A DNA stretch of 64,000 nucleotides from the NCBI RefSeq assembly GCF_900258435.1, contig NZ_LT992558.1:2416835-2480834 (forward strand), written 5' to 3'. A program made the position numbers and the translations under genes. Under the pieces are notes generated by a model. The model ran no database searches, was not told the origin of the DNA, and saw nothing but the letters and a program-made list of their open reading frames with translations. Positions 43,511 to 52,936 of this stretch are shown here, piece after piece; position 1 is the first letter of the stretch; every line of letters starts with the position of its first letter. This stretch comes from Carnobacterium divergens (GTDB lineage Bacteria > Bacillota > Bacilli > Lactobacillales > Carnobacteriaceae).

Positions 43511-45014
43511 TTACAATGCCCTCTGTTTCTTTGCTTTTTTTAATTCTCATTAACGCTTCTCCAACATTTGCCCAATCAGATGCTGTTGGAGGCATATTCC
43601 AAACCAAATATTCACAATTCACTAGCTTTTCATTAAAGTAATAGTCTGAAATTAATAAATCGGTCTCGCTAGTTAAAGTATCCGAAACTTCAATATTCAA
43701 GTAACTAAAGGTTTGCAAGTTCGTCAAAATCATTTGATTGTAGTTCACACCTAGTGAAAAATCAACACAAATTTTAATCGGTTTCATAAAAAAGGCTGGT
43801 GGAAAGGTGTTGATAATAATAAATAGATATTGATAAAACAAAAATTCTTTATTTAACGCGATATTTCGGTATCCTTTTTCCTTTGAAATTTTTTCTAAAA
43901 ATTCAATTGAAAAATGATATGCGTCCCAATAATTTTCCTTAATGTATTCCACATTCATATTTTTCGTAAACTCTGTGTTGATTCGCTCAAAATAAAAGAC
44001 TTTAAAGTGAATAAAATCTAGTTGCTGTAAAAATTGTTCTTTTAAATCGTCTGGAATGTCTTTGGCTAGGTAACGACTAAGTTCTTCCATTAAAAAATTA
44101 GAAAATAGCTGATACTCACTTTTTTCTGTTTGAAATGAGATTTTTTTTATCGCTTTTTTTTCAGTAGATTGCTCTTTAATAATCGTTTCACCAATTAAAA
44201 AAGCAAAAATAAAGTTCGCCTCAGCAATTAAAAAGTTTTGTTGTTCAATTCCCGTATAGGTTTTAACAAAATCAATAATCGTTAGATAGATGGCTTCATG
44301 ATACTGCTCTCTGGGAAGCTCTTTGTCTTTTATTTTGCTAGCATTAAACAAATAACAATCTGTCCCAATTCTATTAAACATCACCCCAATAAAAAAAGAC
44401 AATTTGGTCTTTGTCGCTTCGGAAAACGATTTTTGCTCAATTTTTTCTAAATTAGTAATTAACTCTTGAGAAACCGCCTTTAATTCATCTGCAAAGGGAA
44501 ATTCTATTTGATTGAAAACAGGCACGTAAAATTGATAAAAAAACATGCGAATATTCATTTCATCGCCTGCTAATTTGAATTTCGAAGAGAGACGAATGTC
44601 GTGTTCATTCAGTATTTTTTTAATCTCCATTAGCCGTTTGTAAATCTTGGTGTAACTGACAAAGTTTTTTTCAGAATAGTAATTGATGTTTTCAAATGTT
44701 CCTTTAAAAATTTCATCCAGTAACTCAAAGGATAGAGATTGCTTCAAATAAATCCAAAGAAGTAAATTAATTGAAGCTGCCCCAGACTTTTTTAAAAGAA
44801 TCACCTTGTCTGTTTTAGAGAGCGTAAAATAATGGCTTAATTGATATTTTTCGATATCTTCAATCAATTCATTTACAGTTCTCACTAGAATGAATTCTGA
44901 TATTTTTAGATTTTTGCTAATTGTCGAAATTGAAGCTTGTTGCAAATAGCTTTCTTCTAAAAAATTTATTACTTCAATTTTTCGGCTATCTGATTTTTCT
45001 AAAAATTTCTGCAA
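43503..45014 (-). CDS. Mga-like transcriptional regulator (2), WxL locus 2
   Basis: 503 aa starting at a TTG (45014) with GGAGGG 6 bases upstream. N-terminal helix-turn-helix (QASISTISKNLKISEFILVRTVNEL), helical PRD-like middle, and C-terminal FSLGVNYNQMILTNLQTF plus LLISDYYFN, the same layout as the locus 1 protein (IISDYMIF). It lies 20 bases after the sortase gene in the operon. It probably regulates the WxL genes of this locus, as Mga-like genes commonly do. Confidence 0.82.
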   Translation of the reverse strand: MQKFLEKSDSRKIEVINFLEESYLQQASISTISKNLKISEFILVRTVNELIEDIEKYQLSHYFTLSKTDKVILLKKSGAASINLLLWIYLKQSLSFELLDEIFKGTFENINYYSEKNFVSYTKIYKRLMEIKKILNEHDIRLSSKFKLAGDEMNIRMFFYQFYVPVFNQIEFPFADELKAVSQELITNLEKIEQKSFSEATKTKLSFFIGVMFNRIGTDCYLFNASKIKDKELPREQYHEAIYLTIIDFVKTYTGIEQQNFLIAEANFIFAFLIGETIIKEQSTEKKAIKKISFQTEKSEYQLFSNFLMEELSRYLAKDIPDDLKEQFLQQLDFIHFKVFYFERINTEFTKNMNVEYIKENYWDAYHFSIEFLEKISKEKGYRNIALNKEFLFYQYLFIIINTFPPAFFMKPIKICVDFSLGVNYNQMILTNLQTFSYLNIEVSDTLTSETDLLISDYYFNEKLVNCEYLVWNMPPTASDWANVGEALMRIKKSKETEGIVNG

Positions 45015-45033
45015 AATTATCCCTCCGATAAAT

Positions 45034-45954
45034 TCATTTAACTTTAATTTTTCCTATCAAACGGTTGACCTTACCATTTGCTTCCTTATTTTTATTTCTG
45101 CGAATGTTGTTTCTATATCGCTTAATAATGCTAAATGTAACGATTAGCATTAAGATTAGGCACAGAACGATCTGCCAACCAACTAATTTAAATTGGCTTT
45201 TCCTAGATTGATTTAGAAACTTTTTTTCAACTTTTTGATAGGCTTTGGCTGGTTCTGATAAGGTGGTTCCTTTCTCATCTTTAATCCCTTGATCTTGATG
45301 GACTAAAATAGCTGTAACAATCCAGCGTTTATCTGTTTGAAAAGGAACATCACATGTAACTAAAGTTAAACGATTATCTCCTTGATTCGCTAAAATTGAT
45401 AGTTCTGACTCGTGAACCAGTTTGGTATTTAAGACTTGATAGGTATACTCTTCTGTTTGATTGGTTAGTTGAATGAGCATTCCTTCTTTTATTTTTAAAA
45501 GAGGACCAAATAATAGTGATTCGTCATATAAATGATGCCCAGCTAAGGCATAGTTTCCTACGCCCATCTCTTGTTGCTCACTCATCGTCCCCACACCAGA
45601 AAGTAAATTTTGATTGGTCATACCTTTAAAAATTGGTAAATTTAAATTTAAGTTTTCAATCGTCAACTGACCAATGATTAAGTCCGGTTTTGGGGTTATT
45701 ACTTGAACCGCAATCTCTTTGATTGTGGGAGGCTGAATGCTTTCATAATCAAAGATCGCAGGTTTTTTAGTGTTGGCAATCCATTCATTTGGCTTATATT
45801 CTTTAGTGAGATAACGGTTGGAGTTGCTTGCGATTAATTCATTTTTCAACCATGGTGTCAAAATAAAACACAAGCCAATTCCAATTGCTAAAACAATCGA
45901 AGTAAGTTGAAGATAGTCTTTTATTTTCTGGTTTTTCTTTTTTTGACTACTCAT
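45034..45954 (-). CDS. Sortase within the WxL operon
   Basis: 306 aa from the ATG at 45954 (AAGGAG 10 bases upstream; a TTG at 45960 is too close). N-terminal membrane helix ~18-34, sortase core with His140 (LAGHH), Cys201 in TLVTC and Arg210 (KRWIV). Motifs GVGNYALAGHHL and TLVTCD resemble class A sortases. A C-terminal membrane helix (~258-280) and a very basic tail follow, a topology usual for pilin-type class C sortases; no clear lid motif is visible. The likely substrate is the LPQTG protein encoded upstream in the same operon, and possibly others. Confidence 0.88.
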   Translation of the reverse strand: MSSQKKKNQKIKDYLQLTSIVLAIGIGLCFILTPWLKNELIASNSNRYLTKEYKPNEWIANTKKPAIFDYESIQPPTIKEIAVQVITPKPDLIIGQLTIENLNLNLPIFKGMTNQNLLSGVGTMSEQQEMGVGNYALAGHHLYDESLLFGPLLKIKEGMLIQLTNQTEEYTYQVLNTKLVHESELSILANQGDNRLTLVTCDVPFQTDKRWIVTAILVHQDQGIKDEKGTTLSEPAKAYQKVEKKFLNQSRKSQFKLVGWQIVLCLILMLIVTFSIIKRYRNNIRRNKNKEANGKVNRLIGKIKVK

Positions 45955-45975
45955 TTCCAACTGACTCCTTTAGGT

Positions 45976-47079
45976 TTACTCGTTTTTGTTTTTTCTTTTT
46001 CTAGTTTCCATTGCTTGGCGTTTTTTACGTTTTTGAGCCATTTTCTTTCTTCTTTCAGCTTCTTCTTTTTGTTTCTTGCGACGTCTGTATAGGATGAAAA
46101 TAAGAAGGGCAATAGCTAATAGAATGACACCAATGAGGATGTACAGCCAATAAGAAGGGTCTTTAATTTGGACATCCTTTGTATTGAGCTCTTTTGCAAC
46201 TTCTGCTGAAATCGTAAAATCTTTTTTCCATTTCCAGACATTGTCTTTAGATTTTGCTGTCATTTCTAGTGTGTATTCGCCAGCTTCCAGTTTTTTTCCT
46301 TCTAATGAAATGGGATAAGCAAAATGGGAATTAGGAGCCATCTGCATGGCTTCTTTTGAAGAACGATACAAGGTTTTTGTGTTGCCTTTGTAAATGATTT
46401 TGGATTGAACTGATAACTGATTAACGTAAACTGGAGTTGTATTTTGAATGGTGGCATTGATGACATTTCGTGCATTTACTTGTCCAGCCTCTACTTTGTT
46501 GAGTTTTAATAAAGGATCTACGGCTTTATCATTGACACTTAAAACCATCGCCACTACATAAGCATAATTATTTTGAATAGAAAGACCTTTGTCATCACTT
46601 GCTGCGTTTTCTTTTGTTTCTTGTTTTTCTTGTAGCGTAATTCCACCGGCTAAAATACCGTCAAATTCTTCTTCAGGCATCGTCACTGCTAGTGGCAATA
46701 CAACGCTACTTTTAGCGGGTATTTTAATTGATTTATCAACTTCTACTAAATCACTCAATTGGTAGTTCAATGTTGAATCTTGTTTTTCTTTAGTTGGACC
46801 ATACTCCACTACTCCATTTAAGTTAGTGGTTGCACTTGTTACTTTCGGCTCTACGATTACCTCTTTTTCTGTATCATTTCTTAAATTTATTTCTACTAAT
46901 TGATTTTTTCCAGGTGTCATTTTTAAATCAAAATATGTCTTGGTTTTATCGATTTGATTGTCAGGAATAACAGGTTCTACGGCAAAATTGAGTTCTGCTC
47001 CTTGGGCTGTTTTAGCATAAAATCCAATAAAACTAAAGGTAAGTGTGATTATACTAAGTATCTTAACTAATTTTTTCAT
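45976..47079 (-). CDS. DUF916/DUF3324 WxL-partner protein, locus 2
   Basis: 367 aa from the ATG at 47079 (AAGGAG 6 bases upstream; an earlier in-frame ATG at 47112 is inside the hairpin region). Signal peptide ~1-28, DUF916 ~30-160 (VEPVIPDNQIDKTKTYFDLKM), DUF3324 ~170-295 (MAPNSHFAYPISLEGKKLEAGEY), one membrane helix ~310-330 and a ~37-residue tail dense in Arg/Lys. It follows the 252-aa WxL gene across a hairpin (47106-47136) and precedes the sortase by 21 bases. Should form a complex with the WxL proteins of this locus. Confidence 0.92.
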   Translation of the reverse strand: MKKLVKILSIITLTFSFIGFYAKTAQGAELNFAVEPVIPDNQIDKTKTYFDLKMTPGKNQLVEINLRNDTEKEVIVEPKVTSATTNLNGVVEYGPTKEKQDSTLNYQLSDLVEVDKSIKIPAKSSVVLPLAVTMPEEEFDGILAGGITLQEKQETKENAASDDKGLSIQNNYAYVVAMVLSVNDKAVDPLLKLNKVEAGQVNARNVINATIQNTTPVYVNQLSVQSKIIYKGNTKTLYRSSKEAMQMAPNSHFAYPISLEGKKLEAGEYTLEMTAKSKDNVWKWKKDFTISAEVAKELNTKDVQIKDPSYWLYILIGVILLAIALLIFILYRRRKKQKEEAERRKKMAQKRKKRQAMETRKRKNKNE

Positions 47080-47105
47080 GGTGAGCTCCTTAAAATATAG
47101 TATGA

Positions 47106-47136
47106 AAAGCATCGACCTAGTAGCTGTCGATGCTTT
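47106..47136 (-). other. Intergenic hairpin between the WxL and DUF916 genes, locus 2
   Basis: A perfect 11-bp stem AAAGCATCGAC (47106-47116) / GTCGATGCTTT (47126-47136), 25 bases past the WxL stop. There is no T-run on the transcribed side, so it is unlikely to be a simple terminator. Confidence 0.65.
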
Positions 47137-47160
47137 CCATCATTAAAATGGTGTAAGTGT

Positions 47161-47919
47161 TTACTCTGGTGTGTCGTTGCCTGGTACATCTGTTAATGTG
47201 TACGTTAATGTTGTTGTATATGTTTCAGCAAGCTTTGTTAATTTACCTGGAACGGCTAATTTAACACTTGTTGCTTTAGCGGCATCATCACCTGAACGAT
47301 AAATATGTGTTCCAGCACCTTCGCCAGCTTTTGCTGTCATTACATTTTGTGCTGCCCCTGTACCGTCGGCAACTAAGGTGAATTCAGTTGCAATAAGTGA
47401 AGGTACTTTTGAATCCGTTGCTGTTGCAACTTGACCATTTGTAAATGAAATTTGTGCACCGGTTAATTCACGGTTAGATGTTTTTGATTTGAATTGCCCG
47501 TTTTGTTTTACTTGTAAAGTCCAACCTTGTTCGCCTCCACGGTTGTCTGTTACTTGAACGTAATTTGGACGTGTTGTTCCATCTGATAGAGGTTGAGCTT
47601 CTGCGAAATAATCTTTATCGCTTGAAACAATTTTGTTTTCACCAAAGTATAATGGGGACGCAAAATCGATACTCAAAGGTCCGTTTGTACCTGGGTTGAT
47701 TGGTTTATCTGGATCTTCTGGATCAACTGGTGTTGTTGGTTTTTCTGGATCTAATGGATCGACTGGTGGTGTAATTTCATCACTTGGTGAAAATTTCACT
47801 GTTGTATCTGTTTCGTATGTTGCTGGTAATGTCCCTGCTTCTGCTGATGCTACTACGTTTCCTAATACAAGTGTGCTTGCTAATACTGCTGTTGTTGCCA
47901 TTAATTTTGTCATTTTCAT
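47161..47919 (-). CDS. Classical WxL-domain surface protein (1), locus 2
   Basis: 252 aa. Signal peptide 1-26 (VASAEA). An Asp/Pro-rich linker (PPVDPLDPEKPTTPVDPEDP) at ~50-75 is typical of enterococcal WxL proteins. The WxL domain follows: LSIDFASPLYFG, the proximal motif QGWTLQVKQ, and a distal motif that reads TYTLTDVP, with Tyr240 in place of the usual Trp. The sister gene has TWTL at this point, so the Trp codon TGG has become TAC. Whether this alters wall binding is open. Start: ATG 47919, with GGGGAG 9 bases upstream. Confidence 0.92.
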   Translation of the reverse strand: MKMTKLMATTAVLASTLVLGNVVASAEAGTLPATYETDTTVKFSPSDEITPPVDPLDPEKPTTPVDPEDPDKPINPGTNGPLSIDFASPLYFGENKIVSSDKDYFAEAQPLSDGTTRPNYVQVTDNRGGEQGWTLQVKQNGQFKSKTSNRELTGAQISFTNGQVATATDSKVPSLIATEFTLVADGTGAAQNVMTAKAGEGAGTHIYRSGDDAAKATSVKLAVPGKLTKLAETYTTTLTYTLTDVPGNDTPE

Positions 47920-47946
47920 TTTTAAATTCTCCCCTATACTCTTTTT

Positions 47947-48711
47947 TTAGTTGTTTGTTGGTGTATCTGTTAATGTCCACGTTAATTTTGTTGTATATTT
48001 CACTGCATCTTTTGGTGTTTTACCTGGAATTTCTAAAGTGATTGCTTTATTTTTTTGAACGGTTTCAGTTCCTTCTGTTACTTCTTCAACGGTTCCGAAA
48101 CGGTCAACCCAAGTACCCGCACCTGCTCCATCTGCTGCATTCATCACCATTGAGGCTTCACCCGTTGGATCTAGTGTAATAGTTTCTACTTTAGGTGCTA
48201 AGATTCCTTCTGAAACACTTGCTGCTACTGGACTTATCAATTTAATAACTGAACCTGTCAATTCTTTGTTCATCGCTGTTTCATTTTTTAATTGACCTTC
48301 TTGTTTCACTGTCAATGACCAACCTGCATTGCTTCCGCGGTTATCTGAAATTTGAACATAGTTTGAAACAAAACGACCATCGCTTAATTTAACTGCATTT
48401 GCATGATAAGTTTCATCACGGTTTGTAATTTTATTTTTTCCAAAATCTAAACTAGAAGCGTAATCAATACTCAACGGTCCAGCTGTTCCTGGATTTGGCG
48501 TTTCATCTGGATTTGTTGGATCGATTGGTTGAACCGGTTTGTTAGGGTCTGGATTTTCTGGATCAACTGGTGGTGTAATGCCATCAAATGGCACAAATTC
48601 AATCGAACCGTTTGATTCATATACGCCGCCGTCTGCTGCTAACGCTACTGATGCTGTGCTTAGTGCTGTTAAGATAATTGCTGATGTTGTGATTAATTTA
48701 GTTAATTTCAT
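47947..48711 (-). CDS. Classical WxL-domain surface protein (2), locus 2
   Basis: 254 aa. Signal peptide 1-25. Asp/Pro linker (PPVDPENPDPNKPVQPIDP), then GTAGPLSIDYASSLDFGKNK, proximal motif AGWSLTVKQ and distal LTWTLTDTP (W245). Clearly a paralogue of the 252-aa neighbour, 27 bases away. Both should bind peptidoglycan non-covalently. The pair may allow different surface compositions or a heteromeric complex with the DUF916 protein. Confidence 0.94.
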   Translation of the reverse strand: MKLTKLITTSAIILTALSTASVALAADGGVYESNGSIEFVPFDGITPPVDPENPDPNKPVQPIDPTNPDETPNPGTAGPLSIDYASSLDFGKNKITNRDETYHANAVKLSDGRFVSNYVQISDNRGSNAGWSLTVKQEGQLKNETAMNKELTGSVIKLISPVAASVSEGILAPKVETITLDPTGEASMVMNAADGAGAGTWVDRFGTVEEVTEGTETVQKNKAITLEIPGKTPKDAVKYTTKLTWTLTDTPTNN

Positions 48712-48731
48712 TTTTATTTCCCCCGAATTTT

Positions 48732-49076
48732 TTATAATTTATTTTTTAGTTGAAATCGATGATAGAGCAAATATCCATTCCAACATAAAATGACTCCCCC
48801 GATAACAAAAAAACTGATTGGTGATTGATCACCTGTTTGCGGTAGTTTAGCTCCGTTGGTCACCCCACTGTTTACTGGTACATTACCTTGCCCATTTGTA
48901 CTTGGCAAAGTAGGGTCAACCAATGGGTCTTCTTCTGTTGGTTCTTCATAAACTCCATAAAATTCAACTTCCCCATTAGACTGATATGCATTTGTTTCAG
49001 CTGCAGATACTTTTTTATCCCCCATGGAAAAAGTTAAAATTAGGATGACTGCGATTAAGCAACTATGTTTTTTCAT
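48732..49076 (-). CDS. Small LPXTG wall-anchored protein, locus 2
   Basis: 114 aa. Signal peptide ~1-25 and a short mature region beginning AAETNAYQSNGEVEFYGVYE, which resembles the first residues of the neighbouring WxL proteins (ESNGSIEFVP). The sorting signal is LPQTGD (78-83), then a membrane segment and a basic end (YHRFQLKNKL). Small LPXTG proteins are regular members of enterococcal WxL clusters. Covalently anchored, it could tether or nucleate the complex. Probable substrate of the sortase encoded downstream. Confidence 0.9.
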   Translation of the reverse strand: MKKHSCLIAVILILTFSMGDKKVSAAETNAYQSNGEVEFYGVYEEPTEEDPLVDPTLPSTNGQGNVPVNSGVTNGAKLPQTGDQSPISFFVIGGVILCWNGYLLYHRFQLKNKL

Positions 49077-49087
49077 CTTTTTCCTCC

Positions 49088-52000
49088 TTACTTATTAGGT
49101 GGAGTATCTTGTAGTGTCCATTGAATCGTACCAGAATAACTTTCTGCTTTTGCTTTCCCACCGTCAATTTTCAAAATCAAGCCTTCGCTCTCTTTGTTCC
49201 ACGTATCATTAAGGATTAGTGGATCATCATTTTTATTGGTGTGTTCCATAATCGTGGTTGCCGTTTGATTGATAATGGTTGAATCTCCATTTGATGAGTA
49301 ACGAACTGCATTTGGCAACTCATGACCTGACGTGCTTGTTAAAATAGAAACCATTTTAGCCGTCATTGTCCAGCTTGATTTAATGGCACGTGAGTCTTGT
49401 ACGGTTAAGTTGTCTTTCATTGTTTCAATACCATAAATTTGATTTTTAGCTGACACTTTCAAATCCTCACCAAATGAAATGGAACTTGGTGCAGAAACGA
49501 ATTCTAATACTCCAAAAACAGAACCACCTGGATTTGGAATCGTATTGGATACCGCTTGATACGTTTGCATAGTAGCCGTTGGATCGTTTGCTCCTGGTTT
49601 AAAGGGCTCGACTTCTCTTGGTGACTTTCCAATAGCTGTTGCTGTATTCAAAATGGTTTTGTTAATGCCTTTCGCATTCACTTTTGTATCAAATGTTACT
49701 CTGACACTTTCTTGTGTAGTTAAATCATTGACGTTTATTTTTAACTCCCTAGTGGTTTCATTAAATTGCACGTTATCTGCTGGAAGGTTGCTTCCATTTA
49801 CCTTAACACTTGATAAATCGACATCTAATCCAACATCTAAGGTATCGACCGCATAAATATCTCTCCATTTTGTGTCGATTGCTGCTGCTTTATTATTTGA
49901 AATATCTAAGGTATACGTTAAGATTGATCCTACTTGTGTTGTATTGGTAGAATTATTCACCGACACTGATTTAACCACTTTGTTGGTATCAGGTAATACA
50001 TCTTGGATGGTTACTTTTGGTGCTGCTTCAAAGATTGCATCGTGATAAGCTAACGTTGTTTTTGGATTTTTATTTCCAACTGTATTATTTGTCACAGGTG
50101 GGTTGTCGACCCCTATCGCACTTCCAACTTGATCTTGTAAGAAGATTTGCACAATGTCATTTTTTTCTAAATATCTCGGTAAATCAAAGGTCCAACTTCC
50201 ATTACTTTCAACGACTACGGATCCAGTTATTTCGGTCTCATTAACTGTGATACTCACTAAACTATTCGGTTCAGCTGAGTGACCTGAGATTTGTTTAGTT
50301 GCATTATTAATTGTGTCTTCATCCTTTATTTTTGTTGGTGTTGGTGGCGTTACATCTTTAGAAATTCGATCTGGTGCAATCAAATCTTCTGGTAAGCTAC
50401 TGTGATTCCGATTTGAACTTGGATCACTAACACCCCGCCACGCTTTGATTACTTTTACTTGATCGCCCGTTTCAACAAACTGATTATTGGGTAGCGTGAT
50501 CTTAAACATCCCTGCACGTGGTTTTTCTCCATAGATACTCAAACCTGGGCTATTATTATTCATTCCAATCGTTGGCGCAGTAAACTCTGATACTGTGCCA
50601 TTAGGCTTGGTTACTTGAACAACCACATAACTCTCATCTGTCCATGAATCACGGCCATCCGTTGTCCCAATTGGAACTTTTACGTGACCAAAAATCGATT
50701 TATCCGCATTGGTGGGCATTCTTAATTCATCTACAATTGGAGCAGCATTATTTCCACTCATTCGTGAGTAAGAAGAAGCTCCTTTTGATCCATATGAATT
50801 AACACTTGTATTAAATTCCGTTGGTACATTTGTAGAATTGATAGTGACAAAGTTGGCTCCAGATAAAACATAGTCAAATAATGACCAATTTTTAGCAGGA
50901 TCTCCATCTAGGTTGTCTCCGATGTTCCAAACACTTAAATCAGATTGAGTAGAGGTAAACGTTGAGTTTGCTCGTACATCAAAAACATACCCACCACCTG
51001 TACGATCATTTCTAAAATCGTAAAAAAGGGGTTTATCTACTGAGATGGTGCTGACTCCGGTATTAAAGATTCCTGAAGTTGCGGCTCTTGTGTTCCCTTG
51101 GGCAACAAAAACCGTCCCCTCTCCAGCTGTAATACTTCCCGTTCTAGTTCCCATATCAATAGCGGGTCCATTATCAGCAACTACTTTTACTTCAGATCCT
51201 TTGCCTGTTAAATTAAAGTCTCCCCTGTTATCTGTATAGTAGATTCCCTGATTTCCTGCATCTACTCCACCATTATTAGGTGTCCCATTTCCATAGTTTC
51301 GAATAGACACTTTTCCACCAGAATTAACAATAAACTTGTTATCCGTTCCATACATTCGGACTGCAGGTGCAGCTCCACCTGTCTTAGTAATATTAATCTC
51401 TGAATTTTCACTAACGTTAAACGTCATATTTCCTGAAATTCTAAAACGTAATGTCGCTCCTAAATTATTCGCATTATTGTCAGATTGAAGATTTAATTTT
51501 GATCCCCCAGAAACATTAAACACCCCACCCGAACTATTCATTAGCATGGCTACCGTTCGTTTGCTGTGGACTTTTATTTCCGCTTGATTTCTAAGATTGA
51601 TTTCTGTCCCTGCTCCAACGATGGAAATTAACGCCCCACCATCACCTGTTGCATTCGAATTTCCTTCAATATTTAACAGAGTCCCGGGATCACTCACTTC
51701 AAAATCGGTTCTAGCTGTCATTTGCATGGCAACATCTGCTTCACTATAGAAATGAATAACTGAACCGCCATTAATTGTTACTTTTGAACCCGCAACACTT
51801 GAATAATAATTGTTTCCATCGACGCTAGAGTTTAGTTTAGCACCATTAATTACATTGAAGTTCATCGCTGTAAATACTGTATTCCCATTGCTTAAATTAT
51901 ACGTACTATTTCCACCATCAACTGTAATCGTTCCATTGGGTACATTGATAAAACTAGATACATTCCCTGTCTCAGCACCATTTACGTTTCTAACCACAAC

Positions 52001-52936
52001 TTCCCATCTACTACTATTAGCAGCTGTTGCTGTAACGATGGCTGCAGCTCCTGCTTTTTTTACAGTCAAGTCATTTAGTTCTAGTACACTCCCAACAGGT
52101 CCAGCGCCTAACGTAATACTGCCATTGTTGGCTCCAAAATCAATTGTATGACCGTTGCCGTTAATAGTGATGGAACGCGTGTACGTACCTGCTGCGGTAC
52201 CTGTTCCACGAGTTAAATCTGCGGTTACATTAATACTTGATACTGCCGCGTTTCCTAAGGCGCTAATAAATTCAGCCCATGTTGATACATTCGTTCCAGC
52301 ACGAGGTTCCAATGCCAAAGCTTTGATTTGCATCGATTCAAGAGTTGAATCTTCTATGGCTGTTTCTGATGCTGTAGGTGCAATTGAATCTGTCATTGGC
52401 GTGGAATCAATTAGTGCATCATCTTTTTCTTCTGGGTCTACAACAAAAACGTCTTGAGTAACGATTTCTTGCGATTCTGCTTTTGCATAAAACGTACCTT
52501 CGCCAAGTTCTTTGGCAATAAATGGCAATTTTAAAACTGGATTGCTTATCTCGCTTGCATCGTCATTAACAGATTCCACTGCTGTTTCACTCTGATTAGG
52601 TTGAATGATCAAGGTAGACGTTGCTTGTTGATAAGTAATAGTGACTTTTACATGTTCATTTTGTTTGATTGCTTTAGCTTCATCAAAGGAAATAAAGGGT
52701 GGTACTTCTAATTCAACTTTCGTTGTTAATTCTGCTGGTAATTCTAATTGAACGTCAAAGGACGTATTCAAATCTTGAATTGGATTTGCTTGTAACTTTA
52801 AGACAGTTGATGTTGCTTGATCTTCTTGAGTTGCTTTAATTGTCGGATCTGAATTTAATCCTTTTACAATCATTAAACTCATAGCAACAAATAATCCAAT
52901 TATTGTCATTATTCCTAGCCAATGTTTTGTTTTCAA
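49088..52936 (-). CDS. Giant WxL surface protein with pectate-lyase-like beta-helix
   Basis: 1282 aa from a TTG at 52936 with AAGGAG 6 bases upstream. Signal peptide or membrane start ~1-25. From ~215 (STWAEFISALGNAAVSSINV) a right-handed beta-helix of the pectate-lyase-like adhesive type runs to ~650, marked by repeated SITINGNGHTIDFG and NGGSVIHFYSEAD coils. Then come Ig-like (~840-960) and DUF11-like (~985-1100, LTYTLDISNNKAAAIDTKWR) domains and a WxL domain: proximal SSWTMTAK (W1189, a WxM variant) and distal IQWTLQDTP (W1273). First gene of the long operon. Polysaccharide- or mucus-binding adhesin is the best guess. Confidence 0.88.
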   Translation of the reverse strand: MKTKHWLGIMTIIGLFVAMSLMIVKGLNSDPTIKATQEDQATSTVLKLQANPIQDLNTSFDVQLELPAELTTKVELEVPPFISFDEAKAIKQNEHVKVTITYQQATSTLIIQPNQSETAVESVNDDASEISNPVLKLPFIAKELGEGTFYAKAESQEIVTQDVFVVDPEEKDDALIDSTPMTDSIAPTASETAIEDSTLESMQIKALALEPRAGTNVSTWAEFISALGNAAVSSINVTADLTRGTGTAAGTYTRSITINGNGHTIDFGANNGSITLGAGPVGSVLELNDLTVKKAGAAAIVTATAANSSRWEVVVRNVNGAETGNVSSFINVPNGTITVDGGNSTYNLSNGNTVFTAMNFNVINGAKLNSSVDGNNYYSSVAGSKVTINGGSVIHFYSEADVAMQMTARTDFEVSDPGTLLNIEGNSNATGDGGALISIVGAGTEINLRNQAEIKVHSKRTVAMLMNSSGGVFNVSGGSKLNLQSDNNANNLGATLRFRISGNMTFNVSENSEINITKTGGAAPAVRMYGTDNKFIVNSGGKVSIRNYGNGTPNNGGVDAGNQGIYYTDNRGDFNLTGKGSEVKVVADNGPAIDMGTRTGSITAGEGTVFVAQGNTRAATSGIFNTGVSTISVDKPLFYDFRNDRTGGGYVFDVRANSTFTSTQSDLSVWNIGDNLDGDPAKNWSLFDYVLSGANFVTINSTNVPTEFNTSVNSYGSKGASSYSRMSGNNAAPIVDELRMPTNADKSIFGHVKVPIGTTDGRDSWTDESYVVVQVTKPNGTVSEFTAPTIGMNNNSPGLSIYGEKPRAGMFKITLPNNQFVETGDQVKVIKAWRGVSDPSSNRNHSSLPEDLIAPDRISKDVTPPTPTKIKDEDTINNATKQISGHSAEPNSLVSITVNETEITGSVVVESNGSWTFDLPRYLEKNDIVQIFLQDQVGSAIGVDNPPVTNNTVGNKNPKTTLAYHDAIFEAAPKVTIQDVLPDTNKVVKSVSVNNSTNTTQVGSILTYTLDISNNKAAAIDTKWRDIYAVDTLDVGLDVDLSSVKVNGSNLPADNVQFNETTRELKINVNDLTTQESVRVTFDTKVNAKGINKTILNTATAIGKSPREVEPFKPGANDPTATMQTYQAVSNTIPNPGGSVFGVLEFVSAPSSISFGEDLKVSAKNQIYGIETMKDNLTVQDSRAIKSSWTMTAKMVSILTSTSGHELPNAVRYSSNGDSTIINQTATTIMEHTNKNDDPLILNDTWNKESEGLILKIDGGKAKAESYSGTIQWTLQDTPPNK

